Assembly (NCBI GenBank): GCA_903874585.1
Contig: CAIQSY010000194.1
Coordinates: 1-18,677, forward strand
Direction: 5' to 3'
Length of the DNA stretch: 18,677 bases
Source of the DNA: an uncultured Chlorobiaceae bacterium
Lineage (GTDB): Bacteria; Bacteroidota; Chlorobiia; Chlorobiales; Chlorobiaceae
The notes under the pieces are model-generated. The model saw only the letters and a program-made list of their open reading frames with translations. It was not told the origin of the DNA and made no database searches. The number at the start of each line of letters is the position of its first letter. Positions within the stretch are counted from its first letter, which is position 1. This document shows, piece by piece, positions 14,478 to 18,677 of this stretch. The translations under genes were made by a program, and so were the position numbers.

Positions 14478-14532
14478 ATCAAGAGTTCAAGGTTGATGCC
14501 ATTGAACTCTTGATGCACGCTCTTGATGCACG
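14478..14532. repeat. 13-bp inverted repeat plus a tandem 13-bp direct repeat
   Basis: ATCAAGAGTTCAA (14478-14490) and TTGAACTCTTGAT (14502-14514) form a perfect 13-bp hairpin with an 11-base loop. The right arm belongs to a tandem duplication: CTCTTGATGCACG occurs at 14507-14519 and again at 14520-14532. All of this lies in the 88-base gap between the small chlorosome gene and mobBA, both on the minus strand. No T-run follows the stem on the minus strand, so it is not a classical terminator. It may stabilise the 3' end of the chlorosome-protein mRNA. Confidence 0.7.
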
Positions 14533-14547
14533 GAAAGAAATCGTTAA

Positions 14548-14745
14548 CTATTTTTTCCCACCGAGTGTAGAATTAACACCGTCAAGTACCTGTTTTGCAA
14601 CCATGGTAAGAGAATCAAGCGCCATAACAAGAGCCTTACTGACAGGCTCCATAGCACTATCAATAAGTGAACCTACACCAACAAGGATTGTTGAAAAATC
14701 TCCTTTTACTCCACCTTGACCCGCACCTTTTGTTTCTTCAGCCAT
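14548..14745 (-). CDS. Small CsmB/CsmF-like chlorosome envelope protein
   Basis: This 65-residue protein has a hydrophilic Gly/Lys-rich start (MAEETKGAGQGGVKGD) followed by a long apolar, helix-prone stretch (about 18-58) and a basic GGKK end. Length, composition and the apolar pattern resemble the CsmB/CsmF class of chlorosome envelope proteins, which associate with the lipid monolayer enclosing the bacteriochlorophyll aggregates. QVLDGVNSTL at its C-terminus closely matches the repeat core QLIDGVNSTI of the csmH-like protein in this window, supporting a common family. CsmF is the likeliest name but is not proven. The gene is divergent from proS, with 161 bases between the two starts. The upstream region holds a possible -35 but no clear -10, and the Shine-Dalgarno is weak. 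A 13-bp hairpin follows the stop. Confidence 0.65.
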   Translation of the reverse strand: MAEETKGAGQGGVKGDFSTILVGVGSLIDSAMEPVSKALVMALDSLTMVAKQVLDGVNSTLGGKK

Positions 14746-14906
14746 AGTACACTGCTATTTAGGGTTGTTCGCAACACAAAACATGACATTCAAAAGGTAA
14801 TAAATTTAATTATGGTATCAATGCTCAGCAACGCTTTTTTTGCAGCGATAAAGATGCTTTTTTGTATGTTCAGCAAACGATTCCATCCATAAAAGAGACG
14901 ACAACC

Positions 14907-16352
14907 GTGGCAGACAAAATAACATCTCGCAGCGAAGACTACTCGCAATGGTACATTGATCTTATACGCTCAGCAAAATTGGCTGATTATGCTGATGTTA
15001 AAGGGTGTATGGTTATTCGCCCTAACGGCTATGCAATTTGGGAAAAGATGCAGATCGCCCTCGACCGTATGTTTAAAGAGACAGGTCATGTCAACGCCTA
15101 CTTCCCGCTCTTTATTCCTGAAAGTTTTATTGCAAAAGAGGCTGAGCATATTGAAGGGTTTGCACCGGAATGCGCGGTAGTGACCCACGGCGGAGGTCAA
15201 GAGCTTACGGAAAAGCTGTACGTGCGCCCGACGTCGGAGACCATCATCTGGTCATCGTACAAAAAGTGGATTCAGTCGTACCGCGACCTTCCTTTATTGA
15301 TCAACCAGTGGGCAAATGTAGTGCGATGGGAGATGCGAACCCGTCTCTTCCTCAGAACCACGGAATTCCTCTGGCAGGAGGGGCATACGGCTCATGCCAC
15401 GCCTGAAGAGTCGCAGGAGGAGGTACTGCGCATGATTAATGTCTATAAAACCTTTGCTGAAGAGTACATGGCAATGCCGGTGATTATGGGCAAAAAGAGT
15501 GACAGCGAAAAGTTTGCCGGAGCAGTTGAAACGTACTGCATCGAGGCGATGATGCAGGATACGAAAGCGCTTCAGGCTGGCACTTCGCACAATCTTGGGC
15601 AGAATTTCGCCAAGGCGTTCGACTGCCAGTTTCAGACAAAGGAGAGCACCCTTGACTACGTCTGGGCTACAAGCTGGGGCGTCTCGACAAGGCTGATTGG
15701 TGCACTCATTATGGCGCACTCGGACGATCGCGGGCTGGTGCTGCCACCAAAACTCGCCACACGCCAAGTGGTCATCATCCCGATTCTCAAGGGCGACAAA
15801 GCTGCCGTGATCGCTAAAGCTCAGGAGATTGCCGAGACGCTGAACGAAAGTGGCATCGCAACCTTTGTTGACAGCACCGAACAGAACTCTCCCGGCTGGA
15901 AGTTTGCAGAATATGAGTTGCAGGGTATTCCTATCCGCATCGAAATCGGTCCGCGAGATATCCAGAACAGCATCTGCATTGCTGCACGCCGCGACACGTT
16001 GGAAAAAATCGAGGTCGCGCTTGACTATTCACTCGCAACCCGTATCAGTGATATTCTCGCCACCATACAGCAAAGCATGTTCAACAAAGCACTGCAATTC
16101 CGCAACGACAACACCTGTGAAGTTAAGAGCTTTGATGAATTTAAAATTGCTGTTGAGAAGGGATTTGTGATTGCACACTGGGATGGAACAGCAGAAACCG
16201 AAGCAAAAATCAAGGAAGCCACAAAAGCCACTATAAGAGTTCTCCCTGAAGAGGCTGAGTATATTGCACAATACCGTATTGATGAACCCGGAACCTGCGT
16301 CTATTCAGGAAAACCTGCTGCCAGAAAAGTTGTTTTCGCCAAAGCGTATTGA
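14907..16352 (+). CDS. proS: Prolyl-tRNA synthetase, eukaryote/archaeal type
   Basis: This enzyme charges tRNA-Pro with proline using ATP. At 481 residues, without the large editing insertion of the E. coli-type enzyme, it belongs to the shorter ProS type 3 class also found in archaea and eukaryotes. Class II signatures are present: VRPTSETIIW, motif 2 in RWEMRTRLFLRTTEFLWQEG, and motif 3 in STRLIGALIMAHSDDRGLVL. An anticodon-binding domain follows (about 290-390), then a C-terminal domain with a reduced zinc-site remnant (TCVYSGKPA), ending in the conserved tyrosine. GTG at 14907 is taken as the start, giving the usual VADKITSRSEDYSQW beginning; the upstream ATG at 14862 would add 15 residues not typical of the family. 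It is probably monocistronic and is followed by a hairpin at 16387. Confidence 0.96.
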   Translation: MADKITSRSEDYSQWYIDLIRSAKLADYADVKGCMVIRPNGYAIWEKMQIALDRMFKETGHVNAYFPLFIPESFIAKEAEHIEGFAPECAVVTHGGGQELTEKLYVRPTSETIIWSSYKKWIQSYRDLPLLINQWANVVRWEMRTRLFLRTTEFLWQEGHTAHATPEESQEEVLRMINVYKTFAEEYMAMPVIMGKKSDSEKFAGAVETYCIEAMMQDTKALQAGTSHNLGQNFAKAFDCQFQTKESTLDYVWATSWGVSTRLIGALIMAHSDDRGLVLPPKLATRQVVIIPILKGDKAAVIAKAQEIAETLNESGIATFVDSTEQNSPGWKFAEYELQGIPIRIEIGPRDIQNSICIAARRDTLEKIEVALDYSLATRISDILATIQQSMFNKALQFRNDNTCEVKSFDEFKIAVEKGFVIAHWDGTAETEAKIKEATKATIRVLPEEAEYIAQYRIDEPGTCVYSGKPAARKVVFAKAY

Positions 16353-16386
16353 GGAACAATGCCATTTGATGGATTTACAATTGTAG

Positions 16387-16406
16387 GGGCTGTTCACGAA
16401 CAGCCC
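16387..16406 (+). terminator. Perfect 9-bp hairpin after proS, possible terminator or dispersed repeat
   Basis: GGGCTGTTC (16387-16395) and GAACAGCCC (16398-16406) are exact reverse complements around an AC dinucleotide; in RNA this is a 7-bp stem with a 6-base loop. It begins 34 bases after the proS stop. The downstream tract TTATGTGTTTTG is only loosely U-rich, so termination would be moderate at best. The preceding GTAGGGGC resembles the start of palindromic repeats scattered through many Chlorobi and cyanobacterial genomes. Confidence 0.5.
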
Positions 16407-16443
16407 TTATGTGTTTTGTCTGAACCGTGGTGGGCTTCATTGC

Positions 16444-16473
16444 TTGATTTTTCATTCATCCAATATCTAAAAT
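16444..16473 (+). promoter_or_regulatory. Possible sigma-70-type promoter of the Rpn-like gene
   Basis: TTGATT (16444-16449) and TAAAAT (16468-16473) match the -35 and -10 consensus at four and five of six bases, with an 18-base spacer. The ATG lies 43 bases downstream of the -10. No good Shine-Dalgarno precedes the ATG. Confidence 0.4.
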
Positions 16474-16515
16474 AAATCGTATATTTGGAGTATATAAAGC
16501 ATAAATATACCCGAT

Positions 16516-17463
16516 ATGTCCACGACAAAACCACCTGCCAACTCGAGTGACAACTACGATAGCCCATGGAAAGAGGCCATTGAACACTACTTTCCCGAGT
16601 TCATGGCATTTTATTTTCCGGACGCTTCTGCTGCCATTGATTGGGCAAAAAAGTACTTCTTTCTCGATAAGGAGTTGCTCGCGATTGTTCCAGAAGCGGA
16701 AGTCAGCAACCGCGTTGTTGATAAGTTAGTGCAAGTAGAACTCTTGCAAGGAACAGTGCACTGGCTGTATATTCACCTTGAGGTGCAGAGCACACGACAA
16801 TCTGACTTTGCCAAGCGAATGTTCGTGTACAACTACCGTATTTTTGACAAGTACGATAAACCAGTAGCAAGCTTTGCGATTCTTGCCGATCGGCACCGTC
16901 ATTGGAGACCAAATTCCTATGGTTTTGCATTTGCCGGCAGCAAACATACGTTGGAATTCTCAATCGTCAAGCTGATTGATTATGAACCAAAAATAGATGA
17001 ACTTCTCATGCTGGATAATGCGTTTGGATTGATAACGGCAGCGCATTTACTAACCCAGCAAACTCGCAAGAAAAACGAAGAGCGTTATAACGCGAAACTA
17101 CGCTTGATCCGGTTGCTGTACGAACGCCAGTGGGAGCGAAAGCGCATTGTGGAACTTTTGCGGGTTATTGACTGGTTTTTAGTATTACCAAAAGAGTTAA
17201 GGCAAAAATTAAAAACCGAAATCTACAGAATGGAGGAGCACCAAAAGATGAAATACGTTACCAGTTTTGAGCGTGATGCTCTGGAAGAGGGCTTTGAGAA
17301 AGGCGTGGAGATAGGCATTGTGCAAGGCAAAGAACTTGGAGTTGTGGAGGGTATGGAAATAGGTAAGTTGGAGGTGGCACGCAAGCTTATGGTGAGTGGG
17401 TTTAGTGCTGAACAAGCAGCAAGTATTGCCGAGGTGCCGGTTGCATTACTGCAATCGTCTTGA
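16516..17463 (+). CDS. Rpn/PD-(D/E)XK nuclease family putative transposase
   Basis: This 315-residue protein belongs to the Rpn/YhgA-like group (recombination-promoting nucleases, often annotated as putative transposases). The PD-(D/E)XK core is visible as D69 in VVDKLVQV followed by E89-V90-Q91 in LYIHLEVQS, with the family start SPWKEAIEHYFPEF (W18-K19-E20). The C-terminal part has a glycine-every-fourth-residue stretch (about 255-290, GFEKGVEIGIVQGKELG), typical of this family, and a final helical hairpin. Such proteins cut DNA and stimulate RecA-independent recombination; true transposition is generally not shown. No terminal inverted repeats or target duplication are apparent around it, so it is listed as a gene rather than a mobile element. 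It is monocistronic, flanked by proS and the DUF4347 giant. The frame is intact and the catalytic residues are retained, suggesting an active protein. Confidence 0.88.
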   Translation: MSTTKPPANSSDNYDSPWKEAIEHYFPEFMAFYFPDASAAIDWAKKYFFLDKELLAIVPEAEVSNRVVDKLVQVELLQGTVHWLYIHLEVQSTRQSDFAKRMFVYNYRIFDKYDKPVASFAILADRHRHWRPNSYGFAFAGSKHTLEFSIVKLIDYEPKIDELLMLDNAFGLITAAHLLTQQTRKKNEERYNAKLRLIRLLYERQWERKRIVELLRVIDWFLVLPKELRQKLKTEIYRMEEHQKMKYVTSFERDALEEGFEKGVEIGIVQGKELGVVEGMEIGKLEVARKLMVSGFSAEQAASIAEVPVALLQSS

Positions 17464-17627
17464 ATCAGGATGGTTGTGGTGTTACGACGATGGCTTGATT
17501 TTTATTTCATCATAGCCAACACAAAAATAGCCTGCTTTATTGGTTCATAACCCGCAAAAGAATACTTTTATTATTGTCATAATTCATTCCAACGATCGCT
17601 CTTTTTTCACCCAAAACCGATCCCATC
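17464..17627. other. Spacer between the Rpn-like gene and the DUF4347 gene
   Basis: This 164-base AT-rich spacer has no terminator-like stem that I could find. The downstream ATG at 17628 lacks a visible Shine-Dalgarno. The frame is closed upstream by a stop at 17580-17582, with no alternative start codon in between. Confidence 0.4.
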
Positions 17628-18677
17628 ATGCAAAACACTACTACAAAATATTTACCCCCCCCCGACACTGGCTTTATACGTCGCTCGATTTTCTTCCTCG
17701 ATGCTACGCTCTCCGACCTTCTCACGCTGACCTCTGCATTACCAGCAAACGCTGAAATTCATCTCATTGATGTAACGCAGGATGGGCTTGAGCAAATTGC
17801 CCAAACGCTTCAGGGGCGCACGGATATTGATGCTCTCCACATTTACAGCCATGGCAGCGCTGGCTCGTTGCTGCTTGGCTCTACAACGCTTTCGATTGAT
17901 AATATCAACAGTTACGCTGCAACGCTGTTGCAGATTGGTGCGTCACTTTCGCCAATGGGTGATATTCTGCTCTACGGCTGCAATGTTGGCGCGGGTGCTG
18001 AAGGGCAGGCGTTTGTTGAGTCGGTTGCGCGGTTGACGCAGGCGGATGTGGCGGCTTCGGATGACTTCACGGGAAGTGCGGCGCTTGGTGGCGACTGGGT
18101 GCTTGAGGTGCAAAGCGGCACGATTGAGGCGGTGGTCGCAGGTCCGGTGGCGTACGATGGCGTTCTTGCCAACAGTGCCCCCGTTCTCTTACAGCCGCAA
18201 ACGCTGACGTTTGACGCGAAGGTTGATTATGCCGGAGGGTACCCGTTTGCTGTAGCCAATGATGATATCAATGGCGATGGATATTCGGATATTGTAACGA
18301 CAAACAGTTATAATATCAGCGTATGGCAGAATAATGGGGATGGAACGTTTGTCAACAAAATCACTTATTACACAGGCTCATTAGCGTCCGTGATCATTCG
18401 TGATATGAATGGCGATGGGAAAAACGATCTTGTTTCTGCCAACCAGGACAGCAATACGATTTCGGTATTCATCAAAAAGAGCGATAGCACCTTTGACCAA
18501 CAGGTAACGTATGCTACTGGCACAACGCCAGTGTCATTCACCATTGCTGATTTCAATGGCGATGGATATAACGATGTTGTTACTGCCAATCAAGGCAGCA
18601 ATACCATTTCGGTGCTGCAAGGCAAAGGCGATGGTACCTTTGAGCTGAAAGTGGACATTCCTACCGGCGATCAACCA
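17628..18677 (+). CDS. DUF4347 and FG-GAP/VCBS-repeat protein, N-terminal 350 residues (runs off right edge)
   Basis: The frame is open from ATG 17628 to the window end, 350 codons with no stop, so only the N-terminus is seen. Residues about 19-180 match DUF4347: FFLDATLSDLLTL, then IYSHGSAGSLLLGS (His75), LLYGCNVGAGAEG (Cys118) and ADVAASDDFTG. From about 200 onward come FG-GAP/VCBS-type repeats of about 48 residues, each with a calcium-binding Dx[N]GDGxxD core at 212, 259 and 308. No signal peptide is present. Proteins of this design are usually very long, calcium-dependent, exported by type I secretion and surface-attached; full length and C-terminal export signal lie beyond the window. 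Large proteins with such repeats have been proposed as symbiosis or adhesion factors in consortium-forming Chlorobium. Codons 10-12 are a nine-C run, so expression may switch on and off. Confidence 0.9.
   Translation, partial: MQNTTTKYLPPPDTGFIRRSIFFLDATLSDLLTLTSALPANAEIHLIDVTQDGLEQIAQTLQGRTDIDALHIYSHGSAGSLLLGSTTLSIDNINSYAATLLQIGASLSPMGDILLYGCNVGAGAEGQAFVESVARLTQADVAASDDFTGSAALGGDWVLEVQSGTIEAVVAGPVAYDGVLANSAPVLLQPQTLTFDAKVDYAGGYPFAVANDDINGDGYSDIVTTNSYNISVWQNNGDGTFVNKITYYTGSLASVIIRDMNGDGKNDLVSANQDSNTISVFIKKSDSTFDQQVTYATGTTPVSFTIADFNGDGYNDVVTANQGSNTISVLQGKGDGTFELKVDIPTGDQP
17655..17663 (+). repeat. Nine-C homopolymer tract at codons 10-12 of the DUF4347 gene
   Basis: Nine consecutive C residues encode three prolines right after the start of a large, probably surface-exposed protein. 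Gain or loss of one C would shift the frame and abolish the product. The tract is in frame in this sequence. It is a typical position and context for slipped-strand phase variation, which is inferred, not shown. Confidence 0.8.

Noticed and set aside
14471..14719. Plus-strand peptide beginning MDYQEFKVDAIELLMHALD
   Set aside because: The first 30 residues look protein-like, but the frame runs antisense through the chlorosome gene. Its start is built from the hairpin and tandem repeat, which explain the sequence better.
14812..14892. 26-residue hydrophobic leader-like ORF upstream of proS
   Set aside because: It lacks a properly placed Shine-Dalgarno, has no run of proline codons expected for a proline attenuator, and no antiterminator fold was seen.
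15294..15767. 157-codon minus-strand frame
   Set aside because: It is antisense to the catalytic core of prolyl-tRNA synthetase and shows no family features.
16353..17627. Insertion sequence enclosing the Rpn-like gene
   Set aside because: No terminal inverted repeats or target-site duplication could be found by eye on either side of the gene.
1..18677. tRNA, rRNA or CRISPR elements
   Set aside because: No cloverleaf-like sequence, rRNA segment or regularly spaced repeats were recognised in any intergenic stretch.

Overview
The window looks like a chromosomal segment from a green sulfur bacterium (Chlorobi), most likely a Chlorobium of fairly low GC content such as C. chlorochromatii. Four genes point this way: a zeta-carotene desaturase of the type used by anoxygenic green phototrophs, two chlorosome-envelope-like proteins, a BshB-type deacetylase of (N-methyl-)bacillithiol synthesis, and a type III glutamine synthetase. 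The species is an inference from protein content, not a database match. I saw no tRNA, rRNA, CRISPR array or complete insertion sequence.

Left block (1-6784, all minus strand). The first nine codons of a gene leave the left edge behind a perfect Shine-Dalgarno. Next come a 1039-residue PLD-nuclease/DEAH-helicase/DUF3427 protein that looks defence-related, a small two-helix membrane protein, a strong Rho-independent terminator, glutamine synthetase III (glnN, TTG start) and an Lrp/AsnC regulator directly upstream of glnN.

Central block (7275-11993, plus strand). crtQ (carotenoid desaturation) is followed by a tightly packed, overlapping trio: an ArsS-like radical SAM protein with a cysteine-rich C-terminal tail, a DUF2064/CofC-like nucleotidyltransferase and a family 2 glycosyltransferase. 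These are the 'rSAM/selenodomain-associated' gene families, probably concerned with arsenosugar or a related modified metabolite. Next is a CsmH-like chlorosome protein with four exact-length 27-residue repeats.

Housekeeping block (12097-16352). dut (minus) and bshB1 (plus) diverge from a promoter region carrying GGTTAA direct repeats. A fused MobB-MobA molybdenum-cofactor protein (minus) overlaps the bshB1 tail. A 65-residue CsmB/CsmF-like chlorosome protein (minus) sits back to back with a eukaryote/archaeal-type prolyl-tRNA synthetase (plus).

Right block (16353-18677). A palindromic hairpin precedes an Rpn/PD-(D/E)XK nuclease-transposase-like gene. The window ends inside a large DUF4347 and FG-GAP/VCBS-repeat surface or secreted protein, whose tenth to twelfth codons are a run of nine C residues. 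That tract is a candidate phase-variation switch and is one of the observations most worth following up.
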